This document shows positions 25,922 through 34,671 of a DNA stretch of 64,000 nucleotides, piece by piece. The position numbers and the translations under genes were made by a program. The notes beneath the pieces are model-generated. The model had not been told where the DNA came from. It saw nothing but the letters and a program-made list of their open reading frames with translations, and ran no database searches. Source of the DNA: DASZQY01 sp035548515 (GTDB lineage: Bacteria; Pseudomonadota; Alphaproteobacteria; Rhizobiales; Kaistiaceae); assembly GCA_035548515.1 (NCBI GenBank), contig DASZSW010000002.1:134860-198859 (forward strand), in the 5' to 3' direction. Each line of letters begins with the position of its first letter. The first letter of the stretch is position 1.

Positions 25922-26977
25922 TTGTCCGATCGCAGGTCCGTCTATCGCGTCGGCCTTGAGACGCTGTACTTCAGTGGGGCGCATCGCCTTGCCAGGCAGT
26001 TTCTTGCCGGCGATGGCGCTATCCTCATGTTCCATCGCGTGCGGCCCGCGCCGGGAAACGCGTTCCAGCCGAATATCGGCCTCGAGATCACTCCGGAATT
26101 CCTCGACGAGGTTCTGACGTCGCTCCGTGCCGAGGGCGTCGAGATCGTCACGCTGGACGAAGTGCATCGTCGCCTGATGTCGGGGAAACCGTCACGCCGT
26201 TTCGTTGCGCTCACCTTCGACGACGGGTATCGCGACAATCTCGAGTACGCGTGGCCGGTGCTGAAGCGCCACCAGGCGCCGTTCACGATCTACGTGCCGT
26301 CGGCTTTCGCGGAGGGACGTGGCGAGCTCTGGTGGGTGGTGCTGGAAGTCGCGATTGCGCAGAGCGCCGCGATCAACTTCACGCTCTCCGGGCGCGAGCA
26401 CGTGTTTGATTGCGCAACGCTGGAAGCGAAGCAGGCGGCGTTCGGCGCGGTCAGCGATCTTATCCACGACTGCGGGACGGAAGCGGAGCTGCGTCACGCG
26501 GTGCGGGATATCGCCGGCAGATGCGGCATCGACATGGCCGCGCTGTGCCGCGATCTGTGCATGGACTGGGACGAGCTCGCGACGCTCGCGGCGGACCCGT
26601 TGGTAACGATCGGAGCCCACACGGTGACGCACCCGATCCTCACCAAGGTGACGGCCGAAGAAGCGCGCGCCGAGATGCTGGAGGGCGCGCGTGCCATAGC
26701 CGCGCGGCTCGGCCGGGTGCCGGCGCATTTCGCCTACCCGGTAGGGTCACCCGGCGCTGCTGGCGTGCGCGAGTTCGCGCTCGCTGCGGGCGCCGGCTTC
26801 AAGACCGCGGTGACGACGCGGCTGGGGGTCCTGTTTCCCGACCACGCCCAGCACCTGACCGCGCTGCCGCGCGTGTCGGTGAACGGTGGGTTCCAGAAGA
26901 TGCGCTACCTCGACGTCCTGTTGTCGGGCGCGCCGGGCGCGCTGCTCAACCGTTTCCGCCGCGTCGACGCCGCCTGA
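25922..26977 (+). CDS. Polysaccharide deacetylase (NodB-homology, CE4)
   Basis: The product has 351 residues from a TTG start, selected because AGGAG lies 10 bases upstream and no ATG precedes the conserved region. NodB motif 1 is FVALTFDDGYRDN (catalytic and metal Asp), motif 2 is VTIGAHTVTHPILT (H-x3-H), and motif 3 is AHFAYPVGSPG. Such enzymes remove N- or O-acetyl groups from polysaccharides or peptidoglycan. No signal peptide is seen, so it may act on cytoplasmic precursors or lipid-linked sugars. Its coupling with the AMP-binding fragment and the nearby CelD-like proteins suggests a surface-glycan modification cluster. It ends 6 bases before the convergent FAH-family gene. Confidence 0.85.
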   Translation: MSDRRSVYRVGLETLYFSGAHRLARQFLAGDGAILMFHRVRPAPGNAFQPNIGLEITPEFLDEVLTSLRAEGVEIVTLDEVHRRLMSGKPSRRFVALTFDDGYRDNLEYAWPVLKRHQAPFTIYVPSAFAEGRGELWWVVLEVAIAQSAAINFTLSGREHVFDCATLEAKQAAFGAVSDLIHDCGTEAELRHAVRDIAGRCGIDMAALCRDLCMDWDELATLAADPLVTIGAHTVTHPILTKVTAEEARAEMLEGARAIAARLGRVPAHFAYPVGSPGAAGVREFALAAGAGFKTAVTTRLGVLFPDHAQHLTALPRVSVNGGFQKMRYLDVLLSGAPGALLNRFRRVDAA

Positions 26978-26983
26978 ACGCGG

Positions 26984-28159
26984 CTAGATCAAGCCGCGCT
27001 TCGCCAGATTTCGCATCAGCGCGCCAGCGCCGAACGTCCAGGGCTCCGCCTCATTGGTGGCGACCACGCGATTGGACAGGCGGCCGAGCTTCGGCGAGGC
27101 GATGGTGACGACGTCGCCCTTCTTGTGGGTGAAGCCCTGTCCCTTGACGTCGCGGTCGTCGACCGGCGCGAACATCGTGCCGAGGTAAAGCGCGACGCCG
27201 TCGGGGTAACTGTGATGAGGCCCGAGCGTCGCCGCCATGAGATCGGCGGGGTCGCGGCTGATGCGGCTGATCGCGCTGCCGCCGCGGAGCGCATAGCCCT
27301 CCTCGCCGTCGACAGACAGATCGACGTGGGCCTTGCGCACGTCATCCAGCGAGAAGTGACGATCGAACAGGCGGATGAAGGGCCCGAGCGCCGCGCTGGC
27401 GTTGTTGTCCTTGGCCTTGCCCAGGAGCAGGGCGGAGCGACCCTCGAAATCGCGAAGGTTTACGTCGTTGCCCAATGCTGCGCCCACGATGGCTCCGTTC
27501 GAGGAGGCGACGATGACGACCTCGGGCTCGGGATTGTTCCAGCTCGAATCCGGCCGCACGCCGATTTCGGCGAGGTGGCCGACGGCCGCCATGGGCGGTG
27601 CCTTGGTGAAGATTTCGGCGTCAGGCCCGATCCCGACCTCGAGGTATTGCGACCACATGCCCTTGTCGATCAGCAGCTTCTTCAGCGCCATCGCTTCTTG
27701 TGAGCCGGGCTTGAGGCGCGAGAGATCGTCGCCGATGAGCGCGGTGATCTCGCGGCGCAAAGCCGGCGCGAGTTCGGGGGCGCCGCGCGCCTTTTCCTCG
27801 ATCACCCGCTCGAGCATGGACACGGCGAAGGTCACGCCCGCCGCCTTGATGGCCTGAAGGTCGGTCGGCGCGAGCAGCCACGGCCGCCTCGCGTCGCGTC
27901 TGTCGCGCGGCGTGTTGGCGAGAACCTCGGAGAGCAGGCCGACGGGTTCGCCCTTGGCGTCATGCGCCAGCGCCGCCGGAAGCCGTGCCTCGCACAGGTC
28001 GCGCATCGTCGCGACCGTTGCGGTGATGTCGACCAGCTCCGCCCCCCGGAGCGCAACGACCGACGGACCTTCGCGGTCCGGACGCCACACGCGGCCGACG
28101 AGCGCCGCCTGTTCGTGGTCGTCAGGCAGCGCGAACTGGGCGCGCGTGTCGAGTGCCAT
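26984..28159 (-). CDS. Fumarylacetoacetate hydrolase-family protein
   Basis: The product has 391 residues from the ATG at 28159. The open frame continues upstream to 29026, but that part is antisense-phase shadow of the histidine kinase. The C-terminal two thirds carry FAH-type metal/active-site segments: PEVVIVASSNGAIVGAALGNDVNLRDFEG, KAKDNNASAALGPFIRLFD and the GFTHKKGDVVTIASPKLGRLSN ending. The N-terminal 100 residues are typical of longer FAH members. Substrates of such proteins include fumarylpyruvate, oxaloacetate and 2-keto-3-deoxy sugar acids; some act as dehydratases in arabonate or xylonate pathways, which would fit the sugar-acid genes nearby. Confidence 0.8.
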   Translation of the reverse strand: MALDTRAQFALPDDHEQAALVGRVWRPDREGPSVVALRGAELVDITATVATMRDLCEARLPAALAHDAKGEPVGLLSEVLANTPRDRRDARRPWLLAPTDLQAIKAAGVTFAVSMLERVIEEKARGAPELAPALRREITALIGDDLSRLKPGSQEAMALKKLLIDKGMWSQYLEVGIGPDAEIFTKAPPMAAVGHLAEIGVRPDSSWNNPEPEVVIVASSNGAIVGAALGNDVNLRDFEGRSALLLGKAKDNNASAALGPFIRLFDRHFSLDDVRKAHVDLSVDGEEGYALRGGSAISRISRDPADLMAATLGPHHSYPDGVALYLGTMFAPVDDRDVKGQGFTHKKGDVVTIASPKLGRLSNRVVATNEAEPWTFGAGALMRNLAKRGLI

Positions 28160-28200
28160 AGCCGGTGTTCCCCCGCGAAATCCGCTGCTGCCTATGATTT

Positions 28201-30126
28201 TTAGCCGCGCCCGTCCAGCATCTCGCGGACCTTGCGGGCGAGATCGTGCTGGGCGAATGGCTTCGACAGAAGCTGGACGCCCGGATCGAGCCGTCCGTGA
28301 TGGATAATGGCATTGCGGGTGTAGCCGGTGGTGAACAGGACCGGCAGGTCCGGCCGCAAGGCTGTCGCGCGGTTGGCGAGTTCGCGCCCGCTCATGCCGG
28401 GCAGCACGACGTCGGTAAACAGCAGGTCGATCCGCGTTTCCTCGGCGACGAGGCGCAGCGCGGTTTCTGCATCGGCCGCTTCCAGCACCGTGTAGCCGAG
28501 GTCCGTTAGCGCGTCGCGGGCGAAATCCCGCACGCCCTCGTTGTCTTCCACCAGCAGGATGGTCTCGCGCGCCGCAGCACGCGGGGCCGCGCCGTCGGTC
28601 GCCGGGCGGGGCGCTGGGGCGGCCGCCGGTTCGTCGTCCTTCAGCAGGCGCGGCAGATAGAGCTTCACCGTCGTGCCCTGGCCGACTTCGCTGTAGATGC
28701 GCACATGGCCGCCGGATTGCTTGACGAAACCGTGCACCATGGCGAGGCCGAGGCCTGAGCCTTGCCCGGCCGGCTTGGTGGTGAAGAACGGCTCGAAGGT
28801 GCGCGCCAGAAGATCGGGCGGGATGCCGCCGCCAGTGTCGGTGACGCTCAGCATCGCATATTGCCCGGCCGCCACGTCGCCAAACTGCCGTGAGTACGCG
28901 TCGTCGAGGTACGTATTGGCCGTCTCGATGGTGAGGCGTCCACCCTCGGGCATGGCGTCGCGGGCGTTGACGCACAGGTTGATGAGCGCATTCTCGAGCT
29001 GGTTGGTGTCGGCGAACGTGGGCCACAGGCCGCCGGCGAGAATAGTCTCGACGTTGACGTTTTCGCCGAGCGTGCGCCGAAGCAGATCGGACATGCCGGT
29101 GACCAGCCGGTTCATGTCGATGCGTGCCGGATCGAGCGCTTGGCGGCGGGAAAACGCCAGCAGGCGGTGGGTGAGCTGCGCGGCGCTGCGGGCGCCTTGC
29201 TGGGCCAGGTCGAGCGGCTTGGTAAGCGCGCTCGACAACGCGCCGATGTCGGTCTGCTCCGGCGTGTCCGCGATGCGGCGGCGAAGCGTGTCGAGGTTGC
29301 CCATGATGATGGTGAGCAGGTTATTGAAGTCGTGCGCGATGCCGCCGGTCAGCTGGCCAACCGCCTCGATCTTCTGCGCCTGCCGCAGCGTCTCCTGCGT
29401 CTCGCGGCGAAGGGCGATCTCGCCTTCCAGTTCCCTGGCCCGGGCACGCGCCTCGGCAAGAGCGCCTTGCGCTGTGCGGGCGAGGAACGTCGCCAGCGCC
29501 ACCGCGGCGGCGAGGCTGCCAATGACTAGGCCCAGCAGCCAGCCCCGAGCCATCGCCGCATCGCCCTGACGCTCGGTCAGCGTCTGGCGTTCGTCGTCGT
29601 TGATGGCGTCGATGACGCTGCGCACGCTGTCCATCACCGCCTTGCCGCGGCCGGATGCGACGAAACCGCGTGCCGCGTCGGTCTGCCCGGCGCGGTTCAG
29701 CGCAATGGTCTGCGCGAGCAGGTCGAAGCGTTCGGCGACGAGCGGTTTCAGGTTTTCGACGCGCGTGTGCTGCGCAGTTTCGTTCGCGGTCAGCGATTCG
29801 AGCGTCTGGGAGATCTGCGCGATGCTGGTCCTGGCGTCGTTGTACGGCGCAAGGTACGACTCGTCGTTGGTCAGCAGATAGCCGCGCTGGCCGGTTTCGG
29901 CGTCCTGCATGACACTCAGCAGGCGGGTGGCGATCTGGCGGACCTGGTAGCTCTGGGTGACCAGCCGGTCGGCGTCGGCGGAGCGCATCGCCATATAGAC
30001 CGCGGCGGTGCCAGCCACGAGCACCAACGCGAACGCCGCGGCCAGAATGCCGGCGTACGTTGCCGTCCGGCCCCAGCGGCCAAACACATAGCGCTGCCAA
30101 AAACCCGCCAAACCGAGACTCCGCAC
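28201..30126 (-). CDS. CHASE3 hybrid sensor histidine kinase/response regulator
   Basis: The product has 641 residues from a GTG. Helix 1 is at about 22-45, a CHASE3 sensor at about 50-185 (DAETGQRGYLLTND), helix 2 at about 196-215, and a short coiled coil follows. HisKA carries phospho-acceptor H265 in GGIAHDFNN. HATPase_c (about 370-495) has NALINLCVNARDAM, VTDTGGGIP and GSGLGLAMVHG. A Pro/Ala linker leads to a receiver domain (520-640) with phospho-acceptor D572 in FTDVVLPGMSG. It is a self-contained membrane phosphorelay. The divergent single-domain receiver at 30219 is its likely partner. The sensed signal is unknown. The start codon has a weak ribosome site. Confidence 0.9.
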   Translation of the reverse strand: MRSLGLAGFWQRYVFGRWGRTATYAGILAAAFALVLVAGTAAVYMAMRSADADRLVTQSYQVRQIATRLLSVMQDAETGQRGYLLTNDESYLAPYNDARTSIAQISQTLESLTANETAQHTRVENLKPLVAERFDLLAQTIALNRAGQTDAARGFVASGRGKAVMDSVRSVIDAINDDERQTLTERQGDAAMARGWLLGLVIGSLAAAVALATFLARTAQGALAEARARARELEGEIALRRETQETLRQAQKIEAVGQLTGGIAHDFNNLLTIIMGNLDTLRRRIADTPEQTDIGALSSALTKPLDLAQQGARSAAQLTHRLLAFSRRQALDPARIDMNRLVTGMSDLLRRTLGENVNVETILAGGLWPTFADTNQLENALINLCVNARDAMPEGGRLTIETANTYLDDAYSRQFGDVAAGQYAMLSVTDTGGGIPPDLLARTFEPFFTTKPAGQGSGLGLAMVHGFVKQSGGHVRIYSEVGQGTTVKLYLPRLLKDDEPAAAPAPRPATDGAAPRAAARETILLVEDNEGVRDFARDALTDLGYTVLEAADAETALRLVAEETRIDLLFTDVVLPGMSGRELANRATALRPDLPVLFTTGYTRNAIIHHGRLDPGVQLLSKPFAQHDLARKVREMLDGRG

Positions 30127-30218
30127 CCGAGCGCTGCTGACCGGCGCGATATTAGGTTGCCGGGCACATGTGCGCTATGCTGGTTCGTGACCCCTCCGAA
30201 GTTGCCGAAAGTGCGTCG

Positions 30219-30563
30219 ATGAGCCGTGTGCTCGTGCTCGAAGACGAGCCGTTGATTGCGATGATGCTTGAGGACTGGCTGCTTGAGATCGGCCACGAGC
30301 CGGTTGGGCCGGCGGCAACGATCGCGTCCGCTCTTGAACTGGTTCAGCAGCGCTCCCCGGAGGTTGCTATCCTGGACCTGTCGATCAACGGCCAGACCTC
30401 GTACGTCGTGGCGGATTTGCTGGTCGAGCGCGGCGTGCCGTTTGCGTTCGCTACCGGCCACGGCACGGCCCAGTTGAGCGCGCCGCACGATGGCGCGCCG
30501 GTTCTCGGCAAGCCGTACGATTTCGAGTCTGTGAAGGCGATGATGGTGCGGCTGCTCGGCTAG
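30219..30563 (+). CDS. Single-domain response regulator (receiver only)
   Basis: The product has 114 residues from the ATG at 30219. An in-frame ATG at 30168 would add a non-conserved extension. All receiver landmarks are present: acidic pair in VLEDEPLIA, phospho-acceptor Asp in AILDLSING, Thr/Ala in FAFATGHG and the Lys in LGKPYDFE. There is no output domain, so it acts through protein contacts or as a phosphate shuttle. It is divergent from the CHASE3 hybrid kinase with 92 bases between starts, which makes pairing likely. Its stop is followed 4 bases later by the convergent UxaA-family gene. Confidence 0.85.
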   Translation: MSRVLVLEDEPLIAMMLEDWLLEIGHEPVGPAATIASALELVQQRSPEVAILDLSINGQTSYVVADLLVERGVPFAFATGHGTAQLSAPHDGAPVLGKPYDFESVKAMMVRLLG

Positions 30564-30567
30564 CCGG

Positions 30568-32139
30568 TCACATCACCGCGCCGATTTGCCACGGCACGAA
30601 TTCGTTGTCGCCGTACCCCAGCTCCTCGGACTTCGACTTCTCGCCGGAGGCCACCGCGATCACCTTGTCGAGGATCTCGCGACCCTTCTGGTCGATGGTC
30701 ACGCCGTCGAGGATGTCGCCGCAGTTGATGTCCATGTCCTCGGTCTGGCGCACGTAAGTGTCGTTGTTGGTCGCGAGCTTGATCGACGGCGCCGGCTTGA
30801 AGCCGAAGGCAGAGCCGCGCCCCGTGGTGAAGGCGATGATGTTGCAGCCCGAGGCGACCTGGCCGGTGACGCCGACCGGATCGTAGCCGGGTGAATCCAT
30901 GAACACGAATCCACGCGTCGTGATCGGCTCGGCGTAGTGATAGACGCCGCGCATGGTGGTCGTGCCGCCCTTGGCCGCGGCGCCCAGCGATTTCTCGAGA
31001 ATGGTGGTCAGCCCGCCCGCCTTGTTGCCGGGCGAGGGGTTGTTGTTCATCTCACCCTTGTTGCGGGCGGTGTAGTCTTCCCACCACTTGATGATGCCGA
31101 CGAGCCTCTCGCCGATCTCGCGCGTCGCCGCTCGGCGCGTCAGCAGATGCTCGGCGCCGTAGATTTCGGGCGTCTCGCAGAGCACCGCCGTGCCGCCCTG
31201 TTCGACCAGCAGGTCGGCGGCGCGGCCGAGCGCCGGGTTCGCGGTGATGCCGGAGTAGCCATCGGAGCCGCCGCACTGGAGCGCCAGCATCAGCTCCGAC
31301 ACCGGTACCGCCTCGCGGCGGACAGCGTTGGCGTCGGCGAGCATCTCCTTGATCATCGCCACGCCGCGCTCGACGGTCTTGCGCGTTCCGCCCGTCGCCT
31401 GGATGGTCATGGTGCGGAACATCTCGTTCTCTTTCAGGCCATAGTCGTCGACGAGATCGGGGATCTGCATCACCTCGCAGCCGAGCCCGACCATGAGCGC
31501 GCCGGCGAGATTGGGGTGCGTGGCATAGCCCCACTCGGTGCGCTGCATGACCTGGAAGCCTTCCGAGCCCTTGCCGGCCATGCCGCAGCCGGAGCCCTGC
31601 ACGAACGGTACGACGCCGTCGATGTGGGGATAATCGTCGAGGATGCCGGAGCGGTTGAACTCGTCGGCGATGAAGCGGGCGACCGAGGCCGAGCAGTTCA
31701 CGCTGGTCAGGATGCCGATGTAGTTGCGCGTGCCGACCTTGCCGTTCTTGCGCCTGTAGCCCCGGAAGGTGCGGCGCTGTTCGAGCGGCAGCACATGCTC
31801 CGGCTCGGCCGCCTCGGCGAAATGATAGTCGCGGGCGAATTCGTGGACGCCGCAGTTGTGCGTGTGCACGTGCTCGCCGGGCCGGATTTCGGCGGTGGCG
31901 AAGCCGATGATCTGGCCAAACTTCAGCACCGGCTCGCCGGGCGCTATCGGCGCGGTCGCCATCTTGTGCCCCTTGGGCACGCGGCTGATCGCAGTGACGC
32001 CCTCGGCGACGGCGCCGGGCAGAATCGGATCGATGGAAACGATGACGTTGTCGGCCGGATTGAGGCGCAGGAAACGCGGCGCCTTCGCCCGCTCGGAAAG
32101 GCCCGGCATGGTCAATAAGGCGTCGGTAGGCGGCGTCAT
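30568..32139 (-). CDS. UxaA-family altronate/galactarate-type dehydratase
   Basis: The product has 523 residues from the ATG at 32139. An N-terminal SAF-like domain (about 25-110) shows PGEPVLKFGQIIGFATAEI and GEHVHTHNCG. The large catalytic part shows YRRKNGKVGTRNYIGILTSVNCSASVA, VVPFVQGSGCGMAG, LALQCGGSDGYSGITANPALG and FMDSPGYDPVGVTGQVASGCNIIAFTTGRGSAFG. Full-length family members dehydrate D-altronate or D-galactarate to 2-keto-3-deoxy acids, using iron. The exact substrate cannot be told from sequence. Glycerate kinase at 17.5 kb is the classical downstream enzyme of galactarate/tartrate use. No uxaB/uxaC or garL gene is present in the window. Confidence 0.85.
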   Translation of the reverse strand: MTPPTDALLTMPGLSERAKAPRFLRLNPADNVIVSIDPILPGAVAEGVTAISRVPKGHKMATAPIAPGEPVLKFGQIIGFATAEIRPGEHVHTHNCGVHEFARDYHFAEAAEPEHVLPLEQRRTFRGYRRKNGKVGTRNYIGILTSVNCSASVARFIADEFNRSGILDDYPHIDGVVPFVQGSGCGMAGKGSEGFQVMQRTEWGYATHPNLAGALMVGLGCEVMQIPDLVDDYGLKENEMFRTMTIQATGGTRKTVERGVAMIKEMLADANAVRREAVPVSELMLALQCGGSDGYSGITANPALGRAADLLVEQGGTAVLCETPEIYGAEHLLTRRAATREIGERLVGIIKWWEDYTARNKGEMNNNPSPGNKAGGLTTILEKSLGAAAKGGTTTMRGVYHYAEPITTRGFVFMDSPGYDPVGVTGQVASGCNIIAFTTGRGSAFGFKPAPSIKLATNNDTYVRQTEDMDINCGDILDGVTIDQKGREILDKVIAVASGEKSKSEELGYGDNEFVPWQIGAVM

Positions 32140-32293
32140 CGGATGCTTTCCGGCCGCTGCGAAGCGGCCACCCAGTGCAGCGCACATAAGATATGGCAGG
32201 ACTTGCCCTTTGCGTGCAATTACGCGCCGGAGGGCCAAGGTCAAGCTGGCATTCAGCGCGATGCCAGACGGATGCTGCAGGGCGCGTCGGCCG

Positions 32294-32536
32294 CTATTTG
32301 CCGAAGGCGATGCTTGCGCCGGTGCTCTCGCTGCAGGCTTCGGTGATCATCGCAACAACTTCATCTACCGAGAGGCCTGCTTCTGGGTAGCGCCGCAGAA
32401 TGGCCTCCGCCTCGCGCTGGGCGAATACCATGCGATTTTCTGCAATGGCGCGGCGGGCGAGATCCGCAACCGCGTTCCTGGGGCCGAAGTGGTCGCTACG
32501 GGTGGGGTGGTCGTTATGGGCAAGGGTGGCCGACAT
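32294..32536 (-). CDS. Small conserved-looking protein of unknown function
   Basis: The product has 80 residues, with GAGGAG 5 bases before the ATG, so it is a credible gene. It is soluble and mostly helical, with no Cys motif, signal or membrane segment; it contains RRAIAENRMVFAQREAEAIL and YPEAGLSVDEVVAMI. I do not recognise the family. It lies between the UxaA-family dehydratase (154 bases) and ribokinase (148 bases) on the same strand and could belong to that transcription unit. Confidence 0.6.
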   Translation of the reverse strand: MSATLAHNDHPTRSDHFGPRNAVADLARRAIAENRMVFAQREAEAILRRYPEAGLSVDEVVAMITEACSESTGASIAFGK

Positions 32537-32684
32537 GGGCGCTCCTCATGCGTATGGCAGGGGAGCGCGCGTTCGACTCTCTCAGGCGCCGGGTCTGCGT
32601 GGCTGGTTCCCAGCGATACTGGACCCTAGGCCTGATCTGGCCCCCCGGCGAGTCGCGAATGCGTGATCGGTGCGAAAACCCGAT

Positions 32685-33581
32685 TCAGGCGCTTGCGGCG
32701 TCGATTTCAGCCCGTGTCGGGAAACTTGGCTGGGCGCCTGCCGTGGTGGTTGCAAGCGAGCCGGCGACTGCCGCCCGCGCCATTGCGGTGCGCATGTCGG
32801 CACCTTCGTCCAGCGCGGCGGCGAGGACACCGCAGAACGTATCACCGGCGCCCGTGGTGTCGACCGGCGTGACCGGCAACGCCGGCACGCGGACCAGTGC
32901 GCCGTCGTGAACTGCAACGGCACCGTCGGCGCCGAGCGTGGTGATGACGGTACGGCCGAGACGGCGGGCAAGCGCCGTAGCGGTTGCGTCGGCGCCTTTC
33001 GCCGCGACGCCCAGGTGGCGCGCCAAATCGGCGGCCTCGTGTTCGTTGACGACAATGATGTCGAACGCGGCGATATCTTCGGCCGCGAGGGGCGTGTACG
33101 GCGCGAGTGACAGGACGATCCGGCTTCCTGCCGCGCGCGCCACCTTCGCCGCGGCGAGACTTTCGGCAAACGGCACCTCCATCTGGAGCAGCAGCGTGTC
33201 GCGCGGGCCCAGCACATCGGGCGGTATAGACGCTGCGCTCGGATGCGCATTGGCGCCGGGGGCGAGCACGATGCTGTTTTCGCCCTTCGCGTCGACGGTG
33301 ATGATGGCGAGGCCGGTGGTGTGCGGCTTGCGCGCGACGCCGGTGAGATCGACGCCGGCCGGCGCCAGCTCCATGAGGGCGATGTCGGCGAAGCCGTCGT
33401 AGCCGATGGCGCCGTAGAGGCGCACAGCCGCCCCGGCGCGCCGCGCGGCGAGTGCCTGGTTGGCGCCCTTGCCGCCCGGGATCAGCGCGTAATCGGAGCC
33501 GCGCACCGTTTCCCCGGGCGCCGGCGCGCGCTCGACGCGCGTCACCAGGTCGACGTTGATGGATCCGAACACGACGATCAT
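32685..33581 (-). CDS. rbsK: Ribokinase
   Basis: The product has 298 residues, standard for ribokinase. The N-terminus VVFGSINVDLVTRVERAPAP is diagnostic, GGKGANQALAARRAGA is the first PfkB signature, and DTTGAGDTFCGVLAAAL is the second with the catalytic Asp and anion hole. VNEHEAADL is also typical. It makes D-ribose 5-phosphate from ribose and ATP. No ribose transporter adjoins it; ribose may come from the nucleoside hydrolase encoded at 11.2-12.2 kb. It is divergent from the GT25-like gene by 41 bases. Confidence 0.9.
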   Translation of the reverse strand: MIVVFGSINVDLVTRVERAPAPGETVRGSDYALIPGGKGANQALAARRAGAAVRLYGAIGYDGFADIALMELAPAGVDLTGVARKPHTTGLAIITVDAKGENSIVLAPGANAHPSAASIPPDVLGPRDTLLLQMEVPFAESLAAAKVARAAGSRIVLSLAPYTPLAAEDIAAFDIIVVNEHEAADLARHLGVAAKGADATATALARRLGRTVITTLGADGAVAVHDGALVRVPALPVTPVDTTGAGDTFCGVLAAALDEGADMRTAMARAAVAGSLATTTAGAQPSFPTRAEIDAASA

Positions 33582-33622
33582 GGGCGACTCGGCGGCAGCC
33601 GGAATTTGTGCAAACTGAACCT

Positions 33623-34342
33623 ATGCATGGTCTCTACATCAATATGGACCGTTCCGTCGTGCGGCGGAGCAGGGTCGAGGCGGAGATCGCCAGGGTTGGC
33701 CTCACCGACCGGTACCGCAGGATACGCGGCATCGTCGATCCCGCTCCGTACAACGGCTGCTCGAAATCGCACATCAAGGCCATGACCGAGGCCGCGGAAA
33801 TCGGCGGCATCGTGCACATCATCGAGGACGACGTTCTTTTCTCGGATCGCGTCGGGCCCTTCCTGCAATCAGAGCAACTCGCCGAGCTGCTGGAAACGTA
33901 CGACATCGTCTACCTGTCGATGTGGGTGTACCCCCGGGCCGATTCCGTCGGTCCGTTCCTGCGGGCGCTGGAGCAGGCCAAGGATGGCAGCCTGTCGGTC
34001 GTCGACATGCACGGGCCGCAGATCGGCGCGATGGATTCCTACGTCGTCGCGCCGCGCAGCATCGGCAGGATCGTCGACATGATGAGCACCCAGCTGCAGC
34101 GCACGCGGGTGCTGTACAACGACAGCTACATCAACGCGTTGGTGAAGGCGGGCCGGCTCAAGGCGGCGGCGGTCGTGCCGTTCCTGACGTGCGTGGACGT
34201 CGATACCGGCACGCGCTCCGCGCTGCAGGCGATCAGTCGTAACGACCAGCAGGCATACGTCAGGCTGCGCACATCCTTCTTTGTGGATCGCGCGCGCCAG
34301 GACTCGCTGCCGATGGAAGAGGTTGCGGCTATCGCTCGCTGA
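33623..34342 (+). CDS. GT25-like glycosyltransferase
   Basis: The product has 239 residues from the ATG at 33623; a GTG at 33608 is an alternative. The start HGLYINMDRSVVRRSRVEAEIARVGL is the usual beginning of family 25 (LOS/collagen-type) glycosyltransferases. It is followed by RIRGI, NGCSKSHIKAM in place of the family GxxxSH motif, and the metal-binding triad IIEDDVLF. A later AMDSYVVAP segment also matches. These enzymes add galactose or related sugars to lipopolysaccharide from nucleotide sugars at the inner face of the membrane. Its acceptor is unknown and no other LPS gene is adjacent. The 3' end overlaps the convergent tautomerase gene by 14 bases. Confidence 0.75.
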   Translation: MHGLYINMDRSVVRRSRVEAEIARVGLTDRYRRIRGIVDPAPYNGCSKSHIKAMTEAAEIGGIVHIIEDDVLFSDRVGPFLQSEQLAELLETYDIVYLSMWVYPRADSVGPFLRALEQAKDGSLSVVDMHGPQIGAMDSYVVAPRSIGRIVDMMSTQLQRTRVLYNDSYINALVKAGRLKAAAVVPFLTCVDVDTGTRSALQAISRNDQQAYVRLRTSFFVDRARQDSLPMEEVAAIAR

Positions 34343-34514
34343 ACGGGACGCCGCCCTTCGCCTTGTTGATCTTCGGCGCTTCGACGATCTGCACGGTGAC
34401 CACTTCGGGCTTGACGCTGAAATTCTTCACCATCGCGTCGGTGAGGTCCTTCATCAGGCCTTTCTTCTGCTCCGGCGTGCGGCCCTCGGCGCAGTACACG
34501 ATGATCTCAGGCAT
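34329..34514 (-). CDS. 4-oxalocrotonate tautomerase-family protein
   Basis: The product has 61 residues from the ATG at 34514, the standard size. After removal of Met the catalytic Pro1 is exposed (MPEIIVYCAEGRTPEQKKGL). The body follows the beta-alpha-beta pattern, with VVTVQIVEAPKINKAKGG near the end; the usual active-site Arg pair near residues 11 and 39 is only partly recognisable (R12 is present). A longer frame to 34595 lacks similarity. The protein would catalyse keto-enol tautomerisation or a related reaction. No aromatic meta-cleavage genes lie close. Confidence 0.8.
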   Translation of the reverse strand: MPEIIVYCAEGRTPEQKKGLMKDLTDAMVKNFSVKPEVVTVQIVEAPKINKAKGGVPFSER

Positions 34515-34671
34515 AGGCGGCAATTCCTGCAACGGGTGAGGCGCGCACTCTGGCTCAGCGGCGGGTGGACCGCAATCCCTTCTTCGCAGGTGCACAATTA
34601 CTATTCTCGCAACCGCACAATCCGGCTAAGGATAAGCGTTACCGGGGGAATTCCCGCGAGGGGCTCTAAGC

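Noticed and set aside
21226..26977. Exosortase/PEP-CTERM locus
   Set aside because: FemAB-like, AMP-ligase-like and deacetylase genes resemble such loci, but no exosortase, PEP-CTERM protein or polymerase is present in the window.
28160..29026. Upstream extension of the FAH-family frame
   Set aside because: The extension is another reading phase of the histidine kinase gene and shows Arg/Ala-rich shadow sequence; a good ATG at 28159 starts the conserved part.
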